Part shown: positions 13,130-23,947 of the stretch, piece after piece
Layout: each line of letters opens with the position of its first letter
Position numbering within the stretch: the stretch's first letter is position 1
Assembly: GCA_900618425.1 (NCBI GenBank)
Contig: UZAN01039633.1
Coordinates: 63,997 to 127,996 of the forward strand
Direction: 5' to 3'
DNA from: Echinostoma caproni
Taxonomy: Eukaryota > Platyhelminthes > Trematoda > Plagiorchiida > Echinostomatidae
Length of the DNA stretch: 64,000 nucleotides
Position numbers and translations under genes: made by a program
Notes under the pieces: model-generated
Databases searched by the model: none
Told to the model about the DNA's origin: nothing
Seen by the model: only the letters and a program-made list of their open reading frames with translations

Positions 13130-14890
13130 AAAGTTTTTTATAGCACCGAGTCGATGCTTAACGCCAGACCGGTTCGGAAGGCTAGTTGACCAGTTGGCCA
13201 TAATACAATAAGGCGAGCTGCACATACCCGTGATCGATTGGATGGAAAGTTCTGTTTTTTCATGTACTTCGAGCAGCCTATACTACCGTGGAGTCGTAGG
13301 CTCTCTTGGACGAACCCCTCCATATATGGCAGTGTCCATAGCGCTCTTTCGTTAGAGTAATACCATAGAAAGGGTTCTCTTTATTTGAGATATCTAGGGG
13401 TTTTCTTCGGATTATTTGTGATATCATTTCATCGTTCAGAACCATCACTATCAATATCTTTAAAAATCTTCTGATGCATTTCGGCCTCATGATGTCACAC
13501 TAGTTGCCATGCGATCTTTTTGAATTCAGTCTCTGTGGGCCTTTGAAGACCTTTGGGAATTTTCTACAGAAAACTGGGCAGATATCCGTTATCGAACCAA
13601 TCATTTGCGACCAATTGAAACTTTCCACATTTGCTTTTTTGTTTGATAGAAACTGACCGGCTCTGATCAGGAGTTTGATCATCGTCGTTTCTTTCGCATT
13701 AATGAGGTGGTCCAACTATTAGGAAAATATCTACTAGTGGGCATAGGCTTTCTATATATTGATATTTAGAAGTTAATTGGATCGATCTAAGTCACTTGTT
13801 AATCTAAGGGGAAAATTCTTTGTTCTTGCTTTTTTATTGCAATTTTAATTGTGATCGAGGTGGATAAAATGTGTGAAACGTAGCACCAAATCCCTCTCAG
13901 TCACTGCAAATGTATCATACAAGTACCTCCCCCCGATGAATGGTCCTGTTGGTGTTGCTATAATTATTTCCTCTTCAAGATTTTCCATTAAGCGGTTGTC
14001 AACAGGGAGTGAAAATGCATAAACCAACCCAGTTCTATCGAGTTGATTGTATAAAGCTAATTTATAAGCAGAAAGGGTGAATTTCTGACATATGGAATGA
14101 GGTGTAATGATTTATTCCCCATAGGTGGAGTTCTACCGCACAAGAAAATGTCATTTGCTAGGACTACATTAAGGACTGCGAGAAACAAGTCAGTGGGTAA
14201 AACAGAATGAACATCGTAACTTACAAGAACTTCAGGATGACTTAGTTTAGTTTCTCCAATTTTAGGGATAAAATATTTTGATGTTTCAGTAAAATGTTAA
14301 TCAGTTTTTTGATATGGTTGTGGAATGCTTGCAAGGTGTTTCGATAGAGTACAGTTGGCGGTGACTGTAATAAACTGAACCCACACGGAATTACCCACAT
14401 TCGGTTTCAATTCTCCAATCACCTTTGTAGTCGTATCTTGGGTTTTATTCCAGAATGCTTGAGTCTAAATGCAAGGAAATCCACATTTAGGTCCCTCTGT
14501 TAGGTGATCACGGGGTTTTGTAGTGATCCGTTTTGCTTGTGATAAATGATTGATTGTCCTTGCAGAGAGTTTCATTTTTCATGAAAAAACAAATAAACTG
14601 TTTAATTTTCTTGCCAAAATTCCAATTTACCGGAGATAATAGTCAAGTCATCGTTGTGAATGCGTCTGACTGACCTCAGTAAACACCGATCTTGAATCAT
14701 TTTTATATTAGGAATTTCGTATTCGACGTTTGCCAAAGGTTCATTGTCATTAAAACTGCACGCTACCAGTCGCATCTCCAGGTCGAGGACATTCACAGTG
14801 TTAAGTAGGCGGTCATCCATGAGTGTCTCCAGAGTTGAGAATGCGATGCGCATCCGATTGTCAAGTAACCCTTCTTAAATGTTATTTCAA
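13130..14890 (-). mobile_element. degenerate Penelope-like element A
   Basis: Minus-strand fragments in shifting frames resemble the reverse transcriptase of Penelope-like elements, in the expected order. At about 14280-14140 a stretch with VSYDVHSV corresponds to the SFDV motif. At 14027-13845 the frame includes GGRYLYDTFAVTERDLVLRF, matching the palm motif usually read as YVDDTF. At 13490-13138 are later fragments with FLKIL and ISQIIRRKPLD. The catalytic Asp pair reads Tyr-Asp, and several stops and frameshifts separate the pieces, so it is inactive. I do not see the GIY-YIG endonuclease at its 3' end, which may be lost. The upstream boundary is uncertain. Confidence 0.55.
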
Positions 14891-15047
14891 AAACTTCCAT
14901 CGAAAGCGTCGTGTCCAATGCTCAAATCAGCAGGATCATTTTGTTGTTAGTCAAGTTGGGCTTTATAACTTCAAAGGCTACATTTATGACAGTTAATCGA
15001 ATTGAGAGTGGAGGAAACGATACATGAATTGTGTAACAGACAGCTAG

Positions 15048-15603
15048 ATGAAAATTAACCACGTGCTTGGTTCTCAGATTAGCAATAAACCCTCACCAGC
15101 TAACCCAAAATCGAGCACAATACGGGACTATATTCATCCTGTAGCCAGTGGTGGGAGTAACGAGAAGCTCAGACTTCGAACGAGTTTGATTTCACCAGTT
15201 CGTAGTGAAAATGATATTCCTCATCGTACAGTACATTTTTCAACAGATCTACTAGGGAGATTCATCTGCTCACATACTGAAAAATATGCAAAGTTACCTT
15301 TGTCACACTAATTAATATGGAAACAGGTTGAAGGATACCTGGAGAACAGAGTTAATTCATTCCCTATCATTCTTGGGAACATCTGAGGGAACTGTATGAT
15401 CAATGAGAAAGAATCCAAGAAACCATGAACTTAAAAATATTTCTCTGGAGGGCAACAAACTTACCGAATCAAAAAGAATAGAAAGGAAAATCTTGGAACC
15501 GTGCTGCGACCCGAAAAGATGGAGACAGAGCGACACTGAGATATCTGACGATATTGAACTTCAATTTATTTTGAGTTATCAAGGGAAATCCAGAATGAAA
15601 TAA
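15048..15603 (+). other. two polar open frames, unknown
   Basis: Two plus-strand frames (15048-15311, 87 codons; 15403-15603, 66 codons) encode polar, Ser/Lys/Glu-rich peptides without a known motif. They sit just upstream of repeat copy A (15627-15879). They could be exons of an unknown gene or remnants of a repeat. No splice model is convincing. Confidence 0.2.
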
Positions 15604-15626
15604 TCAGTGAGCTGTATCGAGATCTA

Positions 15627-15879
15627 ACCTGTTAAATGCTCAAACTATGTCGATTGGATGTGAAGTGATACCGGATTTAATCAGCTATCGACACCTTCAG
15701 GTGAAATATTGAAATACTAACAAGAAATGTGTTTCCCATGCTAGACAGTGGTGACGGAGTGTTGTCTTCATTGGAATATCAAATACTCAAGTGACCGTAA
15801 AACGGTGGACGGAGTGCCCCTTGTATGAATGCATTAGAAGAAAATCGATTGTCCACCAGACAATGCGAAATCATTCTTT
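15627..15879 (+). repeat. 253-bp direct repeat, copy A
   Basis: Matches 22539-22791 base for base except two substitutions (A/G in CCACC[A/G]GACAA and C/T in AATG[C/T]GAAA), with no indels. Both copies contain the exon-like end ...CACCTTCAG|GTGAAA. The near identity points to a recent duplication or to a little-diverged repeat family. Confidence 0.9.
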
Positions 15880-18800
15880 AATAAAGGTTTCTCTGAAATC
15901 ATTTTGATTTTGCAATTCCAGTTCATCCGTACGATGCCATGCTGGAATCGCGTCACATTTTTAGTGAGGAAAATGAACTGATTACTGCCTTATAAATTGA
16001 AGGATTTGTATCACCCACTGTTTCGGAATAGATGATAAATTTGGTCCCTTCATTTACTGATGGTCCTGCCAGGGCATGAACGGTTATACCAAACAGTTAG
16101 TTTGGAAGATGTTCATTGGGCTTACTAACTACGGTAAAGCTGGTGTGAAAACCTTGATCTGACTTAGTTTCCAAGAAATGACAACCTGTCCTATATTTAT
16201 ACGCAGTTATCCGTATCAGATGAAGGTGATTAGTTGGATAGTGCGCGGATCAGATGCGCTAAGGCGGAACAAACTCAACGGTGGCTGGGATAAACGTTAC
16301 CCGGCAGTATTTCGTCTTAGACAGCGAAGGTGCATTCTAAAAGGAGACTCCGTGGTGCAAAAGATGGTACCTTGTACCATATTTATAGGATTCTTCTCAG
16401 GTTCATCCCAGAGCAAACATATCCTCGTGTTGGAGCAAGCGACTCAAGAGGAGAGATATTTTCATAAATAGACAAATATCCCTGAAGCACGACATGATTG
16501 TTCGAAGTTTGCTCTAATCGTTACAGATCCCTCGTAAAAAGCTAACAATTTAAATTTGGTGCACGAGAGCATGTTTGCCCTGATAAGATACTGCGGGAAC
16601 CACATATATTATAGGCAGCTAGGGTCACGAAACCGCGACATTTTTTGCATTTATTCAAAATATGCCCTGTATTAGACTGAATCATCTTTTTAACTGTCTT
16701 GTATAATGTTTAGAAACCGATTCGTCCAATGCAACGGCCCAGCAAATAACTGCATCATCTACCTGAGTAACCCGTCACATTTTAAACACAATTCCGTTGA
16801 TTTTCCTAATGTCTTAGCGCGCAGCTACACCCGTTTTGAGAAGCAGTAATTATTGATTTTTCTGAACTATAACAACTACTAACCGGACTTTTGGATTTCA
16901 AATCTGGAGAGTGGTTTATGTTGCTATCGGGCATTGGTACCAACGGACAAGTCCTTCTCTCTTACCAGGTAATACTATATTAAATCGGTTCAAATTGAAC
17001 TGATTTTATGTTTTATATCACGTCCTTTCGTATTCATGTAGTGATCGATTCCGAGCATTTCCGAAGGAATGGGTAAAGCGATCTACAAAAGTAAAAATCT
17101 GCAACTGTTGCAGGTATTTTAAATAGTCAGGGGTTACGCATAGCTTTGCAACAGTGCGCTTCTTCCCATCTGGCATCTTCAAAATATATCAGGAGATTTT
17201 CGACGGTGTGATAAATATCGAAGATTTCAGGCATTAGTAATGAAAAATTAATTTACTATCAGCACGCATAATAATATAAATATAAAAAAACATTTATCAA
17301 TACAACCTAAGTGCGCAGCTTTGGTAATGGCAAAAGATAAATTATATAAGAAGCAAAAATTGAGTAATATTGTTGAAGAATCATGGTCACAGTAAATTAT
17401 TCGCTTTTGATTTGCTTGGACGCAATAGCGACGAATAGATGAAAGTGAATACAAATTTCCTTGACTATCAAAAATCATGAGGGGAGCATCACATAAATAG
17501 AGTTGGACATCAAGAAATTGTGTTAAAATGACTTCAAGCATGAATGAACAAGGCAAACAGTGATGAAAAGAATATTGATTTTATTCGTACATTTTCATTT
17601 CTTTTTTATATATAAAGTCACGAGAACGGCTGAACCTCATGCGCACATATTCAAAGAGGTTGCCGACATTGCACACCCAAACTATGGGTTGATTTTCTGT
17701 TCTTGTCACAAATTAAAGGGACTGAGTATACCTCAGTAGAATTCCACAAACTCGGTGAGGCTCAGTCACCAGTGACTCATCTCGAACTCATATGTCTATG
17801 CAAGCAAGTACTTGCCTTGGTCCAATAACCTTGGTTACTTTGTCACGCATTCTTGCGTCGCTGTATTGTTTACATGATCATGCTTCGCATCGGAGTTGTC
17901 ACATTGCTTAGCCAACTATTTCAGAATGGTTTCACAGGAAGTTTTCTCTTCAGTCTTATAAAGTTCAACATGCAGGTCGAAGATAGACGTGCCAAATATG
18001 ATCGACAGGAGTGCATCTGACTGACAGAAATCGTGCCGATCCTACCACTTTGTGCCAAAACCCATTGCAGAAAAGTAAGCGGTCCTTGTTACGCGTTCCT
18101 TTTTCATTCTCCAGCGACTGGGACCGAAATTTATTTTCCTCAGGGGCGGTTAAACTTTGCTTTTGTTCATTTTTTTCTCTCCAGATCAATAACGCAATCG
18201 ACTGTTCTTTCGCACATGTCAATACTGCAACTGCGTAGTGAAAAGATTCTCCCAAATTGTTGCTTTCATCTATTTGTCATGCGGATCGAAACTTGCATGG
18301 ATACGTGACTTTCACTGTTACAGCCCACTCGAAAAGAGAGCGTCATCATGATATCTTCGGATGTGATACACACAAAAGTGACATCGGGACCAGTACGAGG
18401 CGCAACCAACATAGTGAATCACGGGTGGAATCTTTTCATTCACATTATCAGTTCAAGGGGAAGAAAAAGGTAAACAATAAATTGTTGATTGTGAGAAGAG
18501 CCCAAAGTTTTCGTTTGCAACAAAACCGCGCAGTGGTGTATTGAAAGCATATAATATTGATATCTTTCGACATACTCTCCGGCAGACAAAGTGCACGTGA
18601 CATGTGAATCTATCTATCTAATCGTCGCATTTTTTCGTCAACCAAGTTTCATTATTGGTTGTGCGCTGAGATGAGTTGAATGTATGATCCAACTTTCCTA
18701 ATCTATGATGGTTGCGCATTCTCAAGGAGATATTTGTGTTCTGCGGACAAAGACTGTTATTCGTTGTTATTGTATTGTATTGTAATAACTTTCGTAGACA

Positions 18801-19079
18801 TAAAGCCCATATTTCAGTTCTCAGATTCACTTTCATACTTATCTGATTTGCATACAAAAATCTAAGCTGAAATCGCGTGTTGCTGATGCGTTGGTGTCCA
18901 TATATGGGTTTAAGCTCTATCCGTAGGATAGAGTCTCATGCGGCAAGAAAAACGGTGGTAGTTTGACTACCTACGTCAAAAACTTCGTACTGTGACAAGT
19001 CAGAAGCTGTTTACTTATACACAAGTAACGATATTGGTTGTTTATCTCTCTAGTGTTATCTTCATACCAAACCTTTATA
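15880..19079. other. no gene recognised
   Basis: Contains short frames on both strands (for example 16178-16471 plus and 17248-17556 minus) that match nothing I know. No repeat or RNA gene seen. Confidence 0.4.
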
Positions 19080-21440
19080 TTGCTCCATTTTGTATACAAA
19101 ACTCTCTCCAGTACCCTCTCGTAGTTTTTCTGGTGTGACCGCTAGAGGACAACCTGCATATTATTATGGGAGATTTTAATCATGTCTCAAGCCGGCCTCT
19201 CACTGCTTTTGGTCTAACCGATTTATACGTGTCATTGACCAGAGGTAACTCCGTTTTAGACAGAATTATAACAAATCACCTCGAATTCTTCCCCCTCCAT
19301 CTACGTGCAGTCGTCTCAACTCGTGATCATTGTATATTCCTTCCTTCTAAGGCCTAAGATGTATTCCCGTTCCGCCTTTCATTGGTTTAGGCAAAGTAAC
19401 CAGCTTGAAATCCGTCTTCGTCACATATCAAGTGAATGTATTTGTCTCGGTCAAAGATCCCTACCCACATAGCTTCCTGGTTCTCCTGTGAGCCTTCATT
19501 GAACAACAATGTTAGTTTTTTTTGATACACTCAACTCCATCTTTGCCGTCTGCTGTCCAATGGAAACCCTATTTCTCTCCAACGGTCGTATTGCCTCTCC
19601 AAAACACAAAACGTTAAGGAGACACAAGGACTACTTCTACAAATCCCAGAATTCATCAATGGTCAGATATATTTCCATATTGATAAAAAAGAAAATTAAA
19701 TGTATCCACTCATCCTATGGGAATCAACTCCTATGCAGCCATAACTGGAGACATCTATGGAAGGGTATTCGGATCCTATGTAAAGCAAAATCCAGACCAA
19801 ATAAACTTGCTGTTGACGTTGAGAGTATAAACCTTGCATTTGTACATTCAAGCATCCATCATCCTGTCTCATGAAATCCTGAAGACGCTGCCAATTTAAC
19901 CCATTTTTCGAGAGAAGAAATATTTAAGCTCCTCCGTACAACTAACGCATCCACTGATATCGATCTCGACAGTCTATCTTCAACCCTTATAAAGCAAGGT
20001 GCCCTTGCTCTAACGTATGAGTTTGATTCTATCCTCAACACATCATTTGCACGTGTTCTATCCCTGATTGCTGATGATTCGTCACGATCATTCCTATTCT
20101 GAAACCGTGTAGATCCAGCACCCTAACCAAACGTTTCCGTCCCATTTCTCTAACATCAAACGGTCTTAAATTAGCAGAACGTGCCATTATTAAACGCTTG
20201 TCTGCTTCTTTTAGTACCTCGAAAGACCCTCTCCAGGTTACGTATAAATAAAGCAGGTTCACTTTGGATGCTGTCACCTCCATTGTTCAATAAGTTATCA
20301 AATCTTCGGACGCGTCAGCGAAATCTGTAAGATGCGTTTTGTTGGATTTTTCCTCGGCGTTTGACTCTGTTCCACTTTTACTCCTCCTTTATAATATGGA
20401 ATCATTTGGCTGTCCCAAGCACCTACTGGCATGGCTCTGTGACTACTTCACAAACATAACTCAGTATAATAGGCTCGGAATGATAACATCTCAACCGCTA
20501 GTGAACAATTCGGGAGTGCTCCATGGTACCGCACCATCTCCGTTCTTGTTTTCAACCTTCATCAGTGGCCCATCAACGAGTTCTCCAGCCCAATTGTTTA
20601 GATACGATGACGACGTAGCCCTTTGTCAAGCCATACTTGTGCCTGAGGACCTTCTAAGTTTCTCGAACAATCTATCGACATCAACGAATTTTCCGTTCGT
20701 TCTGGACTGCCTTTTAATTTATCTAAGTGCTTAGAATGCCCTTCACCTTCTGTCGATCTATTTATACCTGTGATACATCAGTCATAAACACAGATCCCTT
20801 AACTAGAGCAGACTCCATGAAGTATTAAGGAGTTACAATTGACAAAAGCTTAAAGCGGGCACCCCATATTTACAACTCTGTACAGAGACCTCGTGGATTA
20901 TCTTTTCAACTGCGAAGAGTGAGACAGTTCAATGCCAAACAAAAAGTTACAGACCTTTTCTTTATCAATGTATTTTACCGTTATTCTTTATTGTTTCCCG
21001 GTGGTTTTTGCTGGTCTACTCAAGAAATATTTCAAAATGCTTTGTTGAGATTTGTAGATTATCAGCTGTCTTTTATACCCGTTGATGATCTATCTAAAAC
21101 ATTGTGTGAACTTCACTTGTCCTCATGTGAAACATTTGCACAGAAAATCCTCTCTGACCGCAATCATCCTCTTCATAGCGATCTATCAAAATGCTCTCAT
21201 TCATCTAAGCATTCTGCGTATCGATTATCACCTCGCATTAACCCCTACAGAATTTCACCAATTCTCTTTCCCTCCAGAATCCTTGTAAACGGATCTTTTT
21301 TTTTAAATTTCTCAGCAACTTTGGAGGTTGAATGTTTTACTTGTATTATTTCTTTCTTTCGAAGAGATGTGTAATTTTTACTGAACTGCGGATATCTTTT
21401 CATACAATAGTCTATAAAAATACAATACAAATACAAACAT
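19080..21440 (+). mobile_element. degraded CR1/Jockey-like LINE, 5'-truncated
   Basis: Four open pieces follow the order of a non-LTR retrotransposon ORF2. The end of an apurinic-type endonuclease has the GDFN motif at 19166-19357. A linker lies at 19509-19874. The reverse transcriptase at 20339-20734 has LDFSSAFDSVPL (the catalytic D motif), a degenerate NSGVLHGTAPSPFLFS motif, and RYDDDVALC, which keeps the paired Asp of the YxDD box. The C-terminal region lies at 20919-21374. The copy ends in an A-rich AATAC-type tail at about 21413-21436. Stops and frameshifts between the pieces show it is dead. The RT motifs fit the CR1/Jockey group known in flatworms better than RTE. The exact clade needs a phylogeny. 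Confidence 0.85.
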
Positions 21441-22120
21441 ATGTGTTAACACATGGCACGAAAATATGAAACTGTCTGCTGTCTACTGGCCTGTTAAGGA
21501 CAGGTATGGTTGTTCAGCAAATAACAAGTTCCTCACCGCGTATTCTGCATTTAAGCGCATGAAGTCACTCTTGGTGCTAAACCTAGTAATTTCACTACAT
21601 TTTGATCACATCTAGAATATACGGGGTAGAAATTGAACAGCTCACGGGAATCTTCAGTGGTGAAAAATCCAAACCTGAAAATCGCAAAAGTTACACTGCT
21701 GATGCCGTTCATGAAAATTCATGTGGTCCGATGCACATTTGGTTCATGCAAAATTCGTTCTTACAGATCAGTAATAAATCAGCGGGCATGTTGCTTCGGC
21801 TGGTAGTTTATCGATTTTTACCGTAGATAACGAAGTGTAAACAGCTTGCATGGGGTATGCTGTAAAAAACAGACATATTTGTCGACATGATAAAAACAGG
21901 ACATTGTTTGTGGTGCGCAATCGACTCGAGGTAGTCAACACCAACTAGGCATTTGCCAATCACGTGGTTCCCCGGGGTATATGAACACACGGTAAGTGAT
22001 GGCGTGTTGTGCCCATTAGTTGGGATGATTCTGTTCAATCACTATGCTCCTCTACAGGTATGGTGTACTATTTTTGAGAGCATGTTTAAAAACCGTTTCT
22101 CGAACGAGCAAGGCAACTGA
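21441..22120. other. no gene recognised
   Basis: Sequence between the LINE tail and the open frame beginning at 22121. No motif seen. Confidence 0.35.
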
Positions 22121-22612
22121 GGGAACCACGGTTGTTTGGTTCGGTATAGGGGTAATAGATTAGAGAAAAAAAGAACAGTAGCGAAGTCGCAACAATATGT
22201 TGGTATGATCATTTCAAGGAGAGTATTCCGCTGGACCGTGACGCATATTTTTGTAAACAAATACACAAAAAACGGTATCGAACAGGTGCATAGTCTACTT
22301 CCTTCTGGTCGAAAGAATGAACTAACACCCATTTATTCGCCCATTGTGGGTATCCGCCCTCCCTCATGTTTGATGAATATTATTCAACAAAAATTGTCTC
22401 CGATTAGTCATACTTCAAAATACATTTATTCCGATTATCATGAAAAACCGAGGTCGTCTTATCATCCAAGTGGTTCTACGCATTCCGTTCCAAAATCACG
22501 CACAAATTCCGCTGAGGAGGGAGGGTACATCATGTGTGACCTGTTAAATGCTCAAACTATGTCGATTGGATGTGAAGTGATACCGGATTTAATCAGCTAT
22601 CGACACCTTCAG
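22121..22612 (+). CDS. possible exon, unknown protein
   Basis: The plus-strand frame is open for about 165 codons from 22121 and reaches a good donor, CTTCAG|GTGAAA, at 22612/22613. The next stop is TGA at 22622. The second half is Ser/Pro/Tyr-rich, and the last 25 codons (including NAQTMSIGCEVIPDL) fall in repeat copy B. No known domain is present, and the acceptor is not certain. Because copy A at 15627 repeats the end of this frame, the segment may be a duplicated exon or a dispersed repeat. Confidence 0.28.
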
Positions 22613-22791
22613 GTGAAATATTGAAATACTAACAAGAAATGTGTTTCCCATGCTAGACAGTGGTGACGGAGTGTTGTCTTCATTGGAATATCAAATACTC
22701 AAGTGACCGTAAAACGGTGGACGGAGTGCCCCTTGTATGAATGCATTAGAAGAAAATCGATTGTCCACCGGACAATGTGAAATCATTCTTT
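22539..22791 (+). repeat. 253-bp direct repeat, copy B
   Basis: Partner of 15627-15879 in the same orientation, 251 of 253 positions identical. Copy B continues an open reading frame from upstream (22121 onward), while copy A does not, so B is the better candidate for the source copy. Confidence 0.9.
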
Positions 22792-23700
22792 TATTCCCTT
22801 TGCACAACACGGGCTCATGAAGAGTGAATCAATACACCGGGAGAATTGCTCTAGAACCTAACGGAAATTGACGTAACCAATGTTGATTCCGTAATCGTAG
22901 TTGTTCTGTGCAACCCCACCTGAAAACTGCAATGCTACCGACCAGAGAGACCCCAGAATGTCGTTTCGATAGTAGTTTCACCACTTCTTATATGCTTGTC
23001 CTTTTTACTTGAAACTGTATATACCTCCCTTCATTAAAATACCTCAAAAAATCATGATTTTGAAAAACACTTTGAATCATGTGTTCACGTTCGCTCATTT
23101 CTCATAGGTTCCACTTCAGGATTTCCTACTGATCGACCCAAAGCAGACAGACACAAGTGGTTTGTGGGGTCTTGTGTTCGCTGAGCTTGGCGTTTAGATC
23201 GCACACCACACCCATATTCAGACACAAATGGTATTTAAATTTAAAAAGACACCGAACACCTTTGGATTTGTCTTTTTCTCCTTTGTTCCCGTAGACACGA
23301 TCCTTAGAGTACAATTTGAAATCCGGTTTACCTGTCAAAGTAGAATTGTGTGTGGCATGGAATGTGTTAGAAAGAACAGATGAACTGCAGAGACAGAGAG
23401 ATAGAGCGAGAGGTAAACAACGGCAGATCAGTGTTGTCACCTCAACCGTTAAATTTTGATTCTGCTCAAATCTGGTTGGTGAACTGTGAACCGGTGAACA
23501 GATGAATAGATGTAAAGGAGTTTGAATGGACTGAAAGATGTCAATATGGAGTTAGCTCAGCATGGAGCACACTGCCTGGTTTATGTCCTTCTGTGTATTC
23601 GTTGATGCTTGAGCGCGTGCGTGTGTGTGCGCGCGCTCGTTCGTAGGTGCGGAGGTGGGGTAACATCACGCCAAGCACCAAAGTCCGGCCTTCATGCGTT
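22792..23700. other. upstream region of TAL exon 1a
   Basis: No gene recognised. It includes GT/GC alternating runs near 23610-23640 and the DNA directly upstream of the TATA box at 23707. Confidence 0.4.
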
Positions 23701-23706
23701 ATTTGG

Positions 23707-23713
23707 TATAAAA
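23707..23713 (+). promoter_or_regulatory. TATA box of TAL exon 1a
   Basis: TATAAAA preceded by GG, 124 bases upstream of the ATG at 23831. The same GGTATAAAA string precedes the paralogous first exon at 27255, which supports two separate promoters. Confidence 0.55.
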
Positions 23714-23830
23714 CAAAACTGTATTTCCGATTCTCACACATTGTCACACTGATTTTTGATCAAATTCATAGTCCCAGGCAAGAGAGCTGTGTGTAATCCT
23801 TTCAAGTCGGATCGTATACAGAAAACAAGA

Positions 23831-23947
23831 ATGGATCCGTTCATCCATGCATTCTTTGCAATTGATTTGGACGGGAATGAAGAGGTCACAATCACGGAAT
23901 TGCGGGATTATGTACATCGTAACAATTTGGACGAGAAAATGGTTTCG
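23831..23947 (+). CDS. TAL first exon 1a (EF-hand 1)
   Basis: Thirty-nine codons from ATG to the donor TCG|GTAGGTTT, phase 0. The peptide starts MDPFIHAFFAIDLDGNEE and ends KMVS. Its EF-hand loop is canonical: D12, D14, N16, T20 and Glu23 at position 12, with Gly15 at position 4, so Ca2+ binding is expected. It shares length, phase and the KMVS end with the exon at 27255. No second-EF-hand or dynein-light-chain exon was found between 23948 and 27255. It may therefore splice to the exons at 29827 and 33120 as an alternative first exon, or be an orphan duplicate. The product would be a tegumental-allergen-like calcium-binding protein. Confidence 0.82.
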
